A stretch of DNA of 60,000 nt from Lineus longissimus (taxonomy: Eukaryota; Nemertea; Pilidiophora; Heteronemertea; Lineidae): assembly GCF_910592395.1 (NCBI RefSeq), contig NC_088312.1, positions 20,655,292 through 20,715,291 on the forward strand, written 5' to 3'. Made by a program: the position numbers and the translations under genes. Under the pieces are notes generated by a model. The model did not search any database. It was not told the DNA's origin and saw nothing but the letters and a program-made list of their open reading frames with translations. Numbering within the stretch: the first letter of the stretch is position 1; each line of letters starts with the position of its first letter. This document shows positions 19,700-34,700 of the stretch, piece by piece.

Positions 19700-22410
19700 G
19701 GCACCAAAGGTGTCAAGAAAGACTTGAAAATAATGTCTCAAGAAGATTGAATATCATATAAAATATTTTATTTCCTTAATCTGCATATAACATAATAGTA
19801 CACAGGTCATAAGCTACATAATGCTCAAGTCCGGGCAAGATCTTGGCTGAAATTGGGATTTCATAACGAAATTGAAAAGACATTAAACATTGCTTCATCA
19901 TGCATGCATAAATAGACAGTAGTGAGTACAAGGGAAAAATCCATGCGAATCTGTACAAAAAAATTCTAAAACATAAACTTTGAGAAAAAGCTTTTTGAGC
20001 AACTTGCATAGTTTAAACTCTTTGCATAGGTATATTGCTACTTCAGTACAGAGCCTAAGGCCAATAATAAATAAATCTTAGCATCTCGTCTTACTGAACA
20101 ATAATAATAGCTTAATTATATTTTAAAGAGCAATTAATAATAGGATTTCTTGATATTTACAAACTGTTTTTCATAGAAATATAATTTTTCGTACTTGCGT
20201 GATCTCTGGGACAGGGAGGTTTATATTTTGAATATTAATTATGTTAATTACATTTCATTAATCATTATCAATATTAAATCAAAATCTGATCCTGAGTTAA
20301 ATAACCTGTTCAAGATAAAATCTAATAATTAAGTTTATTAATATTTAGAAACCATGGTAACCTCCTTTCATTCACACAAGTAATTAACAATAATTAATTG
20401 ATAACTATGACCTAATTAAGTAGTTTTTAAACCATTATGCTGGGCAAATAAATAAGTTGCAAGTGAGTTAAGTGTGGAATTGTAATACTTTTAAAGCAAA
20501 ACCTGCCTATGCTCTATTCCAAATTAATTTGCAAGTGAAATTTTGAATTATGCACAAATTCCCACAGTTAAAAGTTACCCCAACTGTAGGCTGAGATAAA
20601 CATTAGCAGAGTAATTTGGTAGCAAACATTATATGGTTTATTGAGGTTAAAAAGGTCTTTCTCGAGTGATGAGAACTGCATGTAAGCCTTGATACTTTTG
20701 TTAAGTTGCTACACTCCCTGAGAAAATTGTGTTAATTTTTACTGCCAATGTTTTTATTTATTCACTTGTATTGAGGGTTATATAAGGCCAAGGCCTGATT
20801 ATACCCCATTCCTAAGTAGATGATTTACCTTGTTCTTTACAGACATAAATGGCTGAAAATGGAAACAAAACTGATGAAATTTGAAGAAAATATCACGAGA
20901 TGAAAATTTGATGAAAAGTTGTTATTAATTTGGAAAAGAGCATTGCCAAAAGATGAACACACTCACCAAAATTCAAATTAGCGTGCAAAAGTGTAACAGA
21001 CTATGGTGGCTACATAACAACGCGCTTAAAAAGGAAATTGCTAGTCACCGCTGAGTGAAATGGCCAAGAGATGGCTCTGCCTGTCTTGGGCCGGACGGAT
21101 GCATCAATATGGCATACAACTCCAGCTAAAATCTTTACCAAAAATGGTAAGGAGTATTGTTTTTATGTTTTAAACCTCAGGCGATATAGTTTTGAGATCA
21201 GCTCTAGGTGCTACACTTTCCTGAGTATTAACTTAATATCTAATTAAATTAAATCATATTGATAATTTAATTAAAACGTTTATCATTAACTTCTCGCTTA
21301 GCACATAAAAGCTTCTACATGTATATGCGGGGCAACAACACATCCGTATCCCAATATAATATTTTTTCGATTTTATCAACAATTTCATAAAAAAATGAAA
21401 AATAATGTCAAGTTCGGATAAAAAAAAGAATTTTTGAGTATTTTAATTCATATTGAAGACTGAGATCAGTAAACAACACAGAAATCAAAGTGTATGATAC
21501 TGCAAACCCAAAAATATTTGCGGTCGTTTTATTTTACGGACTTGTAAAATTGCAATTTCTGCATTCTTTTAACAATTAAAGTGTCATTCCAACCCAATAG
21601 CAATAATTTCAGTCAGATTTTCATTTTTCTCGACCATACATTTTTGCAATTATCTGTCAATGCAAAAAAGTGAAAATAAAAAGCACACAAATATTTCAGG
21701 GTTTACAGTATGGCAAGCATTTCGAACAAACTTAGTAAAGCGAACAAAATAATTTAAGCAGCATGACATGAATATAACACACTATAACATCCACACAAAC
21801 GTGAATTAATCTTTAATTATGCTACGCTAAAACATGCCGTGTAAAATTTTTATAGCTTTTCAATTTTTTCAACGAACCTTTGAAATTCTAAATAATTTAT
21901 ATGCAATGCTTCTGTCTTCGTGAATTATGCTTCGCTTCAACTTTTTTTACAAGAACTGGCACATCTCAAATTTCATCAATTCCGACCCTGTCAGGAGAGA
22001 CGCATCAACGTCAATGCATCCTCTGAAAATGCATTCAAGATAGTGAGAAATAGAGCTGGAGGCAGTTTTCGTTGAGAAGTCTTAAAATGCCATCATCATT
22101 GCGCACCAATTGATTGCAAAGCTGGCAAGGCAGCAATCAGTCAAGGTGGCCTCTCTATGGTATAGTAATTGGGAGTAAAGACCGGCTTTATTTGCTATTT
22201 ACTCGCTAAGTGCTCGTAAGGTAACGAAGCCATTGATTTTCTTCGGAGAGACGTGAAAAGATCGATTGGAAATTCGAACTAAATGACAATGTGGACTATT
22301 GAAAATGTGATCCATGGGTAAAGTCGGGCAGGCAATGCTCTAAAATTGGAAATTTGTGTGTAAAGCCAATAACAAAATGACTGCCCTTGTGATAGCATCA
22401 ATAGAAGCTT
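19700..22410. other. AT-rich non-coding stretch
   Basis: Strongly AT-rich sequence with many in-frame stops in all frames, and no splice-bounded exon, RNA gene or recognisable element. It is probably intergenic or intronic. Confidence 0.5.
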
Positions 22411-22742
22411 TTCAAAACGCTTGTCAAAGTCATTTGTTTCTAATATTGGTTTAGACTGGTGTGATTCAAAACGCTTGTCAAAGTCATTTGTTTCTAATAT
22501 TGGTTTAGACTGGTGTGATTCAAAACGCTTGTCAAAGTCATTTGTTTCTAATATTGGTTTAGACTGGTGTGATTCAAAAACGCTTGTCAAAGTCATTTGT
22601 TTCTAATATTGGTTTAGACTGGTGTGATTCAAAAACGCTTGTCAAAGTCATTTGTTTCTAATATTGGTTTAGACTGGTGTGATTCAAAAACACTTGTCAA
22701 AGTCATTTGTTTCTAATATTGGTTTAGACTGGTGCGATTCAA
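22411..22742. repeat. 54-55 bp minisatellite, about six copies
   Basis: The unit starting TTCAAAACGCTTGTCAAAGT and ending in TTAGACTGGTGTGA begins at 22411, 22465, 22519, 22573, 22628 and 22683, followed by a truncated copy at 22738. The first three units are 54 bp, so short repetitive reading frames appear on both strands. The later units gain one A in the AAAA run (55 bp) and break frame, showing the array is not coding. Confidence 0.95.
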
Positions 22743-25700
22743 ATTGCAAGAATCTCGATGACATGAAATCTTCAATGAACAAGATTATAATTGCTCCATC
22801 TGGTGATAATATCTGCATTAGATGAAATCTTACTCCATAGAACACAGACTTAAGATTTCTAAAGAATATATGTCAGGTACTCTAACGATTGGTTAAAGGT
22901 GCAGTCCACCTATGGTTCCAAGGGGAATTTGACAACTAAATATTCGTCACTTGTATCTATAGCAAAAAACTGAACCTTTCCTCACACACATCCTTGACCG
23001 ATTCTAGGGACAAACGCTAACCGATGACAAAAACGCTGTCAACAAATGCCAAGAAATCCATCAACCAATGAGAACGCCTCAATGAACATCTTCAAAGACA
23101 AACAATAACAAAACAGAGCATCACATCATCCTCCAAGAAATCACGATGACACATTTTGACAAACCATCAGGGAATTCTGACATGGACCATCACTGTCCGC
23201 GGCCCCACACAAGAATAGCCAAGAAACAATCACAAAATCAAACGTCAACAAACCTTGACAAAATCCAAGTGACACATCTTGACTAACCATCTGGGATGTT
23301 TCACCTTCATATCTGACCACCGCCCGCGGCCCCACGCCAGAACAACAGGGACGAAAAGAGGAAATCATAATGAGGCAAACGTGGCAGGAAACCATCGCCA
23401 ATCATATGATTGAAGATCAATGGCCGCACAACGTTTTTTCATCGTGATCATCACTGCCGTGATAACAAGTTAATCTAGCTGAAGACGACGGGAAAACCCG
23501 CGTGTTTTTCTGCGGGGACTTCAGAGAAATGGCGAACAGGAAGCCATAGCCAATTATGGGGGAATTTTTTATCGTGGGTTTTTTATCCTGGCTGGACTTG
23601 GTAGATTATCGTGGTATGCAGTGTCGTTAGAAGATAAGAAGCACTATAAAAGACCAAGATAAGACTGGGATGTTTTCTTTTGGGTAGTGGAGCATTGGGA
23701 GGTAAAGGTGGATGAGCTACATTAGACTGCGGCAAAAGTATTTTGAAGCCAAAACAGACTAACACTTTGTCAGGAGGACGGTGTTTTGTTATTGGGACAT
23801 TTCATCTTTTTTCATTTTCTACGAGTGTCAGTTTTTGTGAATGAATTATAGAAGGTACCTTTCTTGGACATATTACTAAATTTTAAGTTTGAATGCTATC
23901 TTTTGCAACTGAAGAAGAATCATAGACTCATAGAATTACTCACAACAAAACAGTGACATTTAGATTCAAATCCAACACTGCCAATTTACCAACATCCAGT
24001 ATTTCAAATTCTAAAATTAGTCGAACCAAATCATGTTCTATTTCTCTCATTAACGGTATGGAGTTGAAAATGTGATCATCTCGCAGACGCAGGCAGTTCA
24101 CGCTTCATCTGACGGAAACACGATCCATAAAACATCAATTACCTCACAACAACTATCAAGAGATGTTTTGAAAATTGATTTTTCAGTTTAATTTCAACAT
24201 GGAAAATAATCTGCCGTTGTCATGCGATATTTTTACAGCAAACGTGGAAGAATAGCGCCAATGAATCTTACACCCAAGGCGATATGAAGACGTCACGTCT
24301 TTTAACGCATCTCAGATTTCTGTCGAGATATTTTACCTAGATTCTGAAGTTGGCTTCTACACAGGAATTTCGCGCAACATATGTGAATATGAGTTCTATT
24401 TGTTTAGAGACATACTGGGCCAAGAGGATAGCCTGCAACCATCTTCAGTCAACAGTCTGGTCCGTTCCATGGAGAATGAAACGGAATCAGCAGTGCATTC
24501 GGTGATCTCACTGTAAACATTGTGTAGTTGATTCTGACATGTTATGGTGACACAAACTGAAAGGCTATTTCATGTAAAACTAGTGACATTAACTGTACAT
24601 TTTATGTAACACTATGTAGAAAAGTACAGCCCATACTGTCCAAGTTGGGATATGATATGAAGTCATGTAGTTTGATCACTGCAAGTAAACGTACAAATGT
24701 CAAACGGCTCGAAGCAAATGTACAATCAAGACAGAAAATAGCATAAAATGCATTGAGAGATTAGGTCAAGTAAAGTTGGCTTGAAACTCATAACTTGTAA
24801 CTTCCAAAGACATGAAAAGTTGTGTGTTTACTTTACGATCTCCCAGAAATAAAAACATGAAGGTGTTCAGGCATTTCTAGCGATGACATTCTTGATATAA
24901 TTTCACAACGTTTTGTTGTTTCTCAATGCAAATGGTATTTTTCATCCTTAGCACAGAAATGCCCACAGTCTTATGATAACACTCGATGTTGTGTGGTTTC
25001 CATTTTTATTTCGGGGAAAATTCTCGGTCAAAACTAAGCACACAGTTTGTATAGGCTTAATGATGCCATACTGTGCATCTCTGTCTCATCATCTTGAACC
25101 AGTAGAATGGAAATGAGGCAACTGCCGCACTATTTAGAATAGATGAGGATTCCCTGGCGGATTGCTAATTAATTGATTGGTTGATTATACTAATTTACTA
25201 ATTAATAACATAGTTTTGCTTACAAATCCAAGATGATGCGTTTCTCAAAGTGAGACTGACTGAATGAGAGATGTCATCGAGGTCTCCATTTTGCGATATT
25301 TGGTTAAATAACCAATATCTCCAGTTCGGTATCCAAACTATGTCAACCGAAAGTTATTCTGTCACAGAGGGTTAATCGGCTCCATGACGCCAACAAAAGT
25401 CAACCAATATCTGGATGAGTTTCATTAGCGGTGAATCAATCTGATTCCTCGTAACGAGCCGCTAACGATTCGATCCCAATGAGTGCCTCCAATTAATGTT
25501 CATGTATTCGGAGGTGAACTCATCCCAATTTTGAAACTGGAATCGGTTTATCGGGACCGATTCATTTGTTGAGAATGTCTGATTGGCAATTAGCTGTAGT
25601 TTCCAATCTCATTAGGCCTGAAACTGCTTTAGATTATTAAAAGTGTAGGTAGCCTGAACAAAAAGCATTGGGAATTTTGTAAACTTGGGCTGGGATGAAT

Positions 25701-28700
25701 AACTAAGGTTGGAAATTTCCTTTGAGTTAGATTTGTTTGTCTGTGACGTTGAAGCTGCTTTTTAAAGTAGCTTGTCATGGGCCCATTCATCTGGCACTGA
25801 AAACATTCTCAAAGCAATGTTTTCGTTGTCATCATCATTCTGTCGATTGCGTGCGCAGAGCTTAAGGTGTTAACCCACAACACAATACCAGTCAATCAAC
25901 TCGACAGAAATTGACAAAAGCTGATTACTTGGTGAAGATGGCAGCAGTACGGCGCTCAACATTCCCAGAAGAGTCGGGAAGATGAAAATTGGGTTCTATT
26001 TTGACGGGATATGAGGCAATATATCCCCCAGTACGCCCACATGTCAAGAATTGCAAGGTACTCCTCAATCACTTCAACACATTACTTGTTGATTAGCTGC
26101 TAATTTGGCCGAACTGCCTTACTTAGATTTCATCCTGAGAACACCAGAATCACCTTGTGACGAGAACGTGCACAAATGTACTGGATATTTCTTTCAAGTT
26201 AGCCAGGTACGGACTCAAGGAGAGAACACAGGTACCCATCTAGTTGTCTAGTCACCTCGCCACCAAAGAGAAAATCAAACGTCTTGATTCGTCTCCTGAA
26301 AACAGGCCAAAGTCAATCAACGCAATGACTTGTAACCCAGACAAGGCCGAGACAATATCATTGGAGCAATCAGCTGTTATCAGAGTAGGATGCTCTTTGT
26401 TTGAAATGCACAAAATGTTAGAATGACAGTGCCAGTTCCTAGGAGTACAGAAAAACACTGTCTTCAAAAGTTTCAGAAAATACCAAAATTTGTCTTAGCC
26501 GAGAACTAGCAAAAATTGTTCACTTTTGTGTCACAATTTTCCTCCAGCCCGCAGTGGGTTGAAATGCGTCTCTTTCTAATGCTTGGGGACACCTATTGTA
26601 CAACATGACACTCCTCCTCCCAGCCCCACGGCAACACGATATCAAGGAATCTGTAATCCATCCGATGGAGATATCAAAGTACACGTACACTATTACCAGG
26701 AACATATACAGCGACAGTCAGAAGAAAATGACAACATCTTATTAGGCTATTGCACAAAAGTTACAAGATTTCCATCACAACATATTGTAGGTTTTTTAAA
26801 ACTCTTTCACAAGCACACCTAACAGCCGCGTTCAAAAATTAGATTCAAGAAAAAAGAAAATTTACTGAAAAAATTCGCTTTCATCAGAACTTTCATACAA
26901 GAGCCCAAAAGGTTGTGAACATTTACTTCTGACAGTGACTGTAGGAAACAGAGTATATACCATTAGTCTAACCCAAGAAATCACACTATTGTCCCCTAGA
27001 TAGAAGGGGCTTGATAATTGTGGGTATGTTTACTATATCTGTAGTCATACCAACGATTTTGGATAAATTGTCATAGAACCATGCGGTGAACTGAATAAGA
27101 GTGATGGGAGGTGTTATGGTAAGAATGTAAGAGGTATTGATCCAAAGAGCCTCACCTGGGAAGGACAACAAGTTGTGTGCATAACCTTTTATAGTATCAT
27201 AGGTGAATTGGGTCTTCTCAGGTGGATGATACTGCCTAGTTGAGTATCAAATTGGGAGGCAGGAAATATGAATCGGAGGATGTCAGATACTGTACGAATC
27301 TTGGGTTTCTTTAAAGATCCAGTGGCCTTGTTTAAATTTTGAACTTGCTATTAATCATGGATGCGTTTCAAAATCATTCTCAAATCTGTAACCAAATTAT
27401 CACCAACAGATTCGAATCTTTTGAGCAGAGACCAAGAGTAATCCAACCAGAGGAAAGGGTCAATATCTTTTAAGACAAACTGAGTTACAGGACTGGATAT
27501 CAAGAGCAATATATTGAACAGCAAAGCAAAGCGTCAGGTTCAACCTCTCAACCTCAGTAGCCCTCCACTCTGCCAGACGGATGAAAGCACGTCCGAAGAG
27601 TTCTAAATAAAGTATGTCTTCAACCACCTACCCAGTCATCTTTCCTTTTCCGAGATAGTTCTGATGAAAGTTCACACAGCAGTTTACGATATTGGTCGAT
27701 ACACAATTCGATAGCAAGGACACACCTTTCTCATATTGCCGTGTAATGTCCGATTAATTAGGAATCGGCATCAGTATTAGTCGATCGGCAATGATCACCA
27801 GCATTGGTTGATCGGCAATGTTCAAAGTCATGCTCAGTGATCTAACAAGACCATACTAATTTCTATCTGGAGAAAGTCAACTTACTTGTGATCTTGAATA
27901 CGGAGGTGTTGAAATGAAACTGAAACAAAGGCATTTCAACGACTGAAAATATCCCGAGTATTGATAAGCCAGACATCAAACAGAGCAAACACGGTCTACC
28001 GTGATGTCATACTTTTCAATTTTGGGCCATTTTTTTCTGATGTCCTCTCCTCTTAGCTGTACTTCTCTTGCCGGCATTCCTCAACTCTTCTTGCAAGTCC
28101 ATTGTGAGTATCCAGTTAGTATTGTTGTCGTCAAGCGTGCGATGCACACGGGCAACTTAAATCGCGAGCGACAGTCGCAGCATCAGAACAACCTTATTGA
28201 TTTGTCAATGGGCGTGTCATGTCAATTTTAGTGACACAAAGGAAATGTGTCGCTCTGATGAATTTTCTCGACTAAGTCGCCCGTGTGCACTGCACTCAAA
28301 GCATTGAAGGAAAGCGTTGGGTCTCATTGTCTCTGGTTTAACAGCAGTACATTTCAATTGCTTATTCATTTATGGCTCTCGTTCCTTTCATCAAACAAGA
28401 AATCGAGCAAAATGTCGTCAAATCAATAAACAAAGAAATCATGCCATTTCGTCAATTAGTAGTTCTGACAATTTCCATTACGGTAATAAGAAATACAACT
28501 TTGATCAGCGACAAATCGTCTGTAACTAGCCTCGTTTGCAAGAGCAAGTCACATCTTCAGTCTCATCAACAGCACCGGAGAAATCGACAAATTGCAGCAA
28601 GCGCGACAATGATCGATTATGCCCGGACGTCTGAAAGGACCACACAAACTTTCATCAATGACTACTAAACAGTTTCTTGCCTTAATGCAATATTGATCAA

Positions 28701-31700
28701 TCAACACTCGGTAACTGTCCATTCATTGTTAGCCGATAGATCAAAACTGATGAACTGGTCACGTCACGTTTTGATTTGTTTTTCCATCGAGCATGTTTTC
28801 AGTGGTTGTCCCAGTATTTGGAGTTGACAATGTCCGTAAGCCGAGTACCGAATAATAGGGCAAATAAACAATATCGAATTTCTAATTAAGACATTTGTTT
28901 CATTTGTTTGGTTCCAGAACCACGTTCCCAGGGTCTGTCTATTAAGACCAAAGAAACAAGAGCCTCTGAGCATTTTCAATGTATCAACTTTAAGCTGTAG
29001 TCTTCAAAATCTTCGATGAAAATGATCTTTTTACAAATAATTGAAAATGTATTCCGTAAACCAGAGACAATGAGGTAACGTAAACGATCACTGATTTAGC
29101 GCTGTTATGGGGCGACACTCCTTCCTTGCCATGTGCATGTGAGTTTCATTCCAAAGATACAATCCTTGAGGGGAGGAATACTGCCGTCAATTGTAAAGAA
29201 GAGATCATCAATTTTGACAGGACCAACAACCGTCTACATGAACCTGGATGTAATCAATATGCAAACAACCAAGTGTTGGGACAAAATCAAACCCTCTTCT
29301 CCTGAGAAGACCAAGTCATTGATCCTGTCAAATGGACTTGAAACTCTTGATAATTGACCTTAGTATTCAAGAAATCAGGGGATTTGCCATCATGGTTTTA
29401 TGTAGACATGAGTGATGTGTCGAAACAGAGTACATGTGAAAGTCACATGCATACTTCGTGTTACTGTCGATGTCCGTAATATCAAGAACGGGGGATCGAA
29501 TGTGACCCACGGATAGTTCAAGATATTACGAGACTGATACTGCTAATTGTCAAATGTCTACACAAAACATGGCCATACCAAGACACATTTCATATCAATC
29601 TTCATCTCCTGTCCAGGAGACCAAATATTGAACAGCTTCTAACTCCTCAACGACTCGAACTCGTGTTTTTGAATACAAAACTCTTCGAAACCACCAGGCT
29701 TAAAAAAGGTTCAACGTAGTTTTTCATCAGTTTGATTCACGACACTGATTTGCATGGTTTTTTTCAATTTTTTGGGTAGCCACGGCAGTTCAGATTTCAA
29801 AAGCACACTGAAAACATCTAAGCTGTTCGAATATCAGTCACGCTGGAATGGAACGAAGACAGCAAACCTGGAGGGGGAAGGTGGTGAAAAATGTCACCAC
29901 CAGATGGGGCTCAGGGAATATATACACTGCCTGCACATGCTGACCAGAGTTATTCATTATCAAGCAACGGCGGCTTTAGTTTGACTTGCAAAGGTTTTCC
30001 ATATCGAGTGAAGCGCATTGATGAAGTTCCTGGGGACTTCCAAGATCGTATAGTCAATTTCTGGGTCCTATACTTAGCAACAGATGATACCGCCAGACGA
30101 GAATTCAATTTCCACAGACATTGATGCCGATGCCGCAGCGAGAATTAAAACTATTGCCACTAATGAGATCTTTTGATTTGCTGCAGCAGCACCCAAATAA
30201 AATGTTGATAAAACCAAAGTTCATTTGGATGCAGCATCAGATCTCAAACAAACTCGGTGGGATGTTTTTTCAATAAACTAATAAAACGACTCCAGAGTTT
30301 CAAATTTATCGTATTCAACTCTGGCAGCGATCCGAAAATCAGAATCGCAACTGTTGAAATTCAATTTGTTATTTATAAAAATATCTGCCACTAAAAATAA
30401 GATTGGCTTTCCCACAAGCCTGCCGAGCCCTACGGCTAACAGTGGGCACACAGGCGACTAAAGAAAGTAACAGTAAGCTATTGCAACAGCTGATCTCTCA
30501 ATTGCCAAAGAAGTCGGGTAGCTCTTTCGACAATCAGAAACGAAGACGTTCTTCAGCTGGGACAACAGCTCTGGTTAGTCGCACGTGTGCCACGTAAAGT
30601 CGCCCGTGTACCAGCTTATTCCACCGGCTTCACCTGGATATGGAAAACCTGTGTCAAACCTCGTCGCCAGTGCTGAATAAGTATTAGTATTGCATGTAGC
30701 ATGTGTCGTGATTATTCATATGCATTCCAGAGGTATTATCTAAGGTATTGCATGTTAATTTGCAATTTACAGGCACATGGGGTATCATCATGGGATGCTC
30801 ACGACATACGATGTCGGTCGTTTAAAATAAAAATTTGGGCCAAAAAACGATCAGGGAGTGTGTGGATAAGGTGACATTTTGAGTTGAATTATAAGTCATT
30901 TTGTAAAGCGAATTCTGATTGGTTCAGTTCAATTTGTCGACCTGACCAATCAGAGATCTTGTTATGTTAATTTTGACCAATTTGATATCTCATTACAACA
31001 GTGCAATTTCCATGGCTTTTGAAATCGTGACAGAATTGCATCATATTTCCAAAACACTGCTATACGCATATGTAACTCTGTAATGGACTTTCGATAAAGG
31101 AAGTGGAAACCGGAAATACATGACTACTCGAGTAATGTGTTCATTCACCATAACACATCGATTTGAACGTCTTTTGAATAACCATTGTTTGGTCTTGAAT
31201 GACGTACGGAGTCTCCCACAGTGAAGCAGGAAAACGAGTTAATGGGAAATCTTGATAAAATCTTAAATGAGAAATTCAGACGTCTTAGGGAACGTGAAAA
31301 ACGAGTAGACAAGCTATTTTGGTTGGGATTTTACTGGATTTATCACCAGAGCTTCTGTTGCTCTCCGGTGCACAAACTCCAGCCTAGTGTTTTCATCTCA
31401 TTCTCATTCAGTGGAAATTCACACACCCCTGATGATTTTCTATAGATATCATCCATCCATTTTTGGACCTCATCCTTTGCACGACCTCGATGAACCTAAC
31501 GTAATTAGTAATTAGTTCACAAATCAGTTATTAGAGGGAGCAAGCAATGATGATACCCGACGGCAGTTAGCAGCACGGTTGGAAAGCGTACCGAGCTATA
31601 TTACGGAGCAGGACAATTCTACAACATTCCATTTCAGAATTCATGGTGAAATATGTCACTTCCAACATCTTGTTTTTGGCCAAGTCTGTTGGACTAAGAA

Positions 31701-31702
31701 TC
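22743..31702. other. Long non-coding stretch
   Basis: No gene could be supported. There are small local duplications, for example a 28-bp imperfect repeat around GATCGGCAATG at 27750-27815. Short open frames (such as 28372-28668 and 29891-30124) lack motifs and splice support. Confidence 0.45.
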
Positions 31703-31748
31703 GTAGTATAGCATTGTATGTTTGTCCAAACATACAAAGCTATACTAC
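31703..31748. repeat. 46-bp near-perfect palindrome (hairpin)
   Basis: Arms of 22 nt (GTAGTATAGCATTGTATGTTTG and its reverse complement with one mismatch) surround a 2-nt centre. The loop is too short for a canonical animal microRNA precursor, so a fold-back repeat is the simpler reading. Confidence 0.85.
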
Positions 31749-34700
31749 AGAACCACTTTCAATGCCTTCAATGCACCTGGAGCATGCTAGAGATTGTCAG
31801 ATTCGGTAATATAGCTTGGTATGCTTGCCGACCGTGAGTTAGTTTTCTAGTGAGTGAATTCTGGTCAACATGAGGCGCAGGTGAGTGATTCGGTTAGTAA
31901 CATGAGGACTTAGAAGCTTCTCTAAACGTAACATTTTATTGAAAACCAAGTTGTCAATATACAAAAGTTATATATCGGTTTTGAACAGATGATGGTTACT
32001 TCAACAACTCGCTCTAACAAATACTTTGGCGTTATTAGAATGATGTACCAATCGAGGACTGAGAAACAATCGACTTTTCAAAATCCAAATTCAACTGGTT
32101 GAGAGAATTTGAGATCTATAGAGAACAGAATTGAATCCATATAGAAAATGGTGAAATAACTGAAGCCAAAAAATCAGGCAATATTTCAAAAGACTGAAAA
32201 AAGAACAAATGGATTCAAAACAAAAAATTTTTTTTTCGAAAAAATTTAATTAAAATTTGAAATTAAATTTTTTGTCAATTTCGTCGACAGTCCTTGATTG
32301 GTTAATTGCAGAGCATCGTTGGGATTAATTAGGCTTGTTGTTAATTAGTCCTGGCTGGTCGAGCACACACGGGAAGAAAACCAGCCGGCAGCGCTTCAAT
32401 CTTTAGTAGAGTTCAAAACAACCAAGATTTACCAGAACGGTGGGATCAGACTGAGAGGACAGGCTGTTTTAGCACAGGAGGGAGAAAACTTGACTTCAGT
32501 GGAAAATTGAAAAAAATTTCAAAATTGTGAAACTGGTTTATTAACCCCTTGGTAATGGATTACAATGGGTTTCACTGATTTTGAGAACAGTCGATTTTCT
32601 CAAATATTTTCCACTTCCCGTCCTTAAACGACCCTTCCAAGAGTTCATGTACAGCCTTACTCATACTCCAGGTACCATTGTCAACACAGTTTCTGCACCG
32701 ACCTTCGAGAATGCGGGCTTCTCATTGGCCAACTGGAGAAGCTGCTTATATGCTGGCGTCGACTGACACAGGGAGATTAGAGTAAGACGCGATTGGTTTC
32801 CGTAAATCTTGATTGGGGTGAACATTCGAGGGTTAGTCAGCTGCAATATGCTTGATTATCGGGCGATTTGTCAGCGACGCATTCGTAGGAAAATATGACA
32901 CTCTACTAGAAAACGATACAAAAATATCCTCAATGTGTCACATTGCATATTGGTTAAGAGACCGACAAGTTGTACATGCAGTTAAAAGGCACTTGGTTTG
33001 ATTATATTATGTTTAGACTACAATTATTATGCAAGAAAAGTCAAGGAGAGTCGGCAAATGTTCTACCGACTAAGAAGAGATAAACATCAAATTCGTCAAC
33101 AATCCAGATTCAGCCGAAATGTTCTAAAACACTTGCCGCAGATCAACTAGTAAACTAACTAAGCGTAGTGATAATATGCTGTGTATATGGTTCTACATAA
33201 AGTCTAGGTCAAAAGGAAACAGTATGGTTCGTATACAAAAGTTTTACAAGTTCTCAATACACGTTTTTGAGAAGAATTCCGGCGGCACCAGGCTCTGGCG
33301 CTTGCCACATATCATTTCAATATTGGAAGACTGTAAGTTAAAATACACAATTCAGAAGACAGTAGCATAGCAAATCGTCAACGGTTCCGAATTTCTTTTG
33401 TTCGCACGAATAGTTATTAAGTAGACGCTACTGAGTACAAAAAATTGTCATGAAAAAATACTGTATTAACAGTTTCATAGTCTCCCAAACATAGAAACCA
33501 CTGTAATAACATTATACATTATAACACACAGCCATACCAGTTTTCACGCGGAACCCAACCCCTCGGGTCAAACCCTTATTACCCATATGACAAATACGGT
33601 CAGATGAGATTTCAATCCTCCAAGACGCAACATTTGAATAATATTCACCTGTACACAAAATGTAGCATTTTACAAAATTCTATATTAATACTTCGGTTTA
33701 ATGTCACACTTATAGGTGCGGACAATACCATTATAAGGACCATCTACGACACATTATCGACACCTGAGCCACCGAGGGTAGGGTACACCAAGCTCCCCGC
33801 ATAACGATCGACAATCCTGGACCCCAGGCTAAATCAGCACCAATGTAGTTAGCAATCCGCAACGGTGGCTGATTGTTGGAACGAACTTTGTATGCGTTGG
33901 ATAAACCGACATATTTCGCCTGACAGTATTGAATCAGAAGATCTGATTTTGGGGGGAAAACTGTTGTATTATGCATTTCTGAATTAAGTAATGTCGGAGT
34001 TGGAGATTCTTGGTATCAAAAGAGCAACTGAATTGGTACATGACCAAGTCCCATTACACACATATTAATCACCTGAAGCCAACCAATTTGACCCCTTAGC
34101 CCTTTAAAATTCGAGTCACGTATTTAATCAGACAGGCTGAGGGGTTATTTCTCAGGAGATCCAATTCCAACACAATTTGAAAATATCAATTTCATGTCAT
34201 GTTATCCTTAAGATTTAACATGCAAGATTCACCTAATTGAAAGATAATATACCAATGCACATCTTGCAAGGTGTCGTCTGCCTCAAGATATGTGAGAGCA
34301 GACGTCAGGTTTCTAGAATAGTTAGATGACAAATTAAGGTTTATAATTCAACACCTTTCCTCGTGACAAAAATCTAAGGGAATTCTTTATAATTCTGAAG
34401 CAGTTCCAAACAAAAGCAGAATTTTCTCAAGCAGTTGAAAGTTCAATATTCCAACATGTTGCAAGAGATTTAGTAAGCAGTAAGTTATATTCAGCCAGAC
34501 TGTATACAGGGGGTGTTTGTTACTTTACTGTGTCCTTCAACAGATGAAGCCAACAAGCTCAACACAGAAGTCGTTCCAACAATACAGGCACACCAAGCGA
34601 CATGTACATTAGCGCCCGAGGTCCAAATCATCGACCGTTATATGATCCCACGCCTTCTTGTCAACGGCTCCAGTTCGTCATTACCAAGCAGGACTACCAA

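Noticed and set aside
22279-22606. Repetitive 18-residue protein on both strands over the 54-bp array
   Set aside because: A 54-bp unit gives open repeats in several frames by default. The 55-bp units break the frame and there is no splice or motif support.
16441-22742. CRISPR-like regular repeats
   Set aside because: The 20-bp and 54-bp repeats are head-to-tail with no unique spacers, and the genome is eukaryotic.
28372-28668. 98-codon plus-strand frame
   Set aside because: No domain, no splice sites, and overlapping frames of similar quality; expected by chance in this length of DNA.
31703-31748. microRNA precursor
   Set aside because: The loop is 2 nt and the stem only 22 bp, unlike animal pre-miRNA hairpins.
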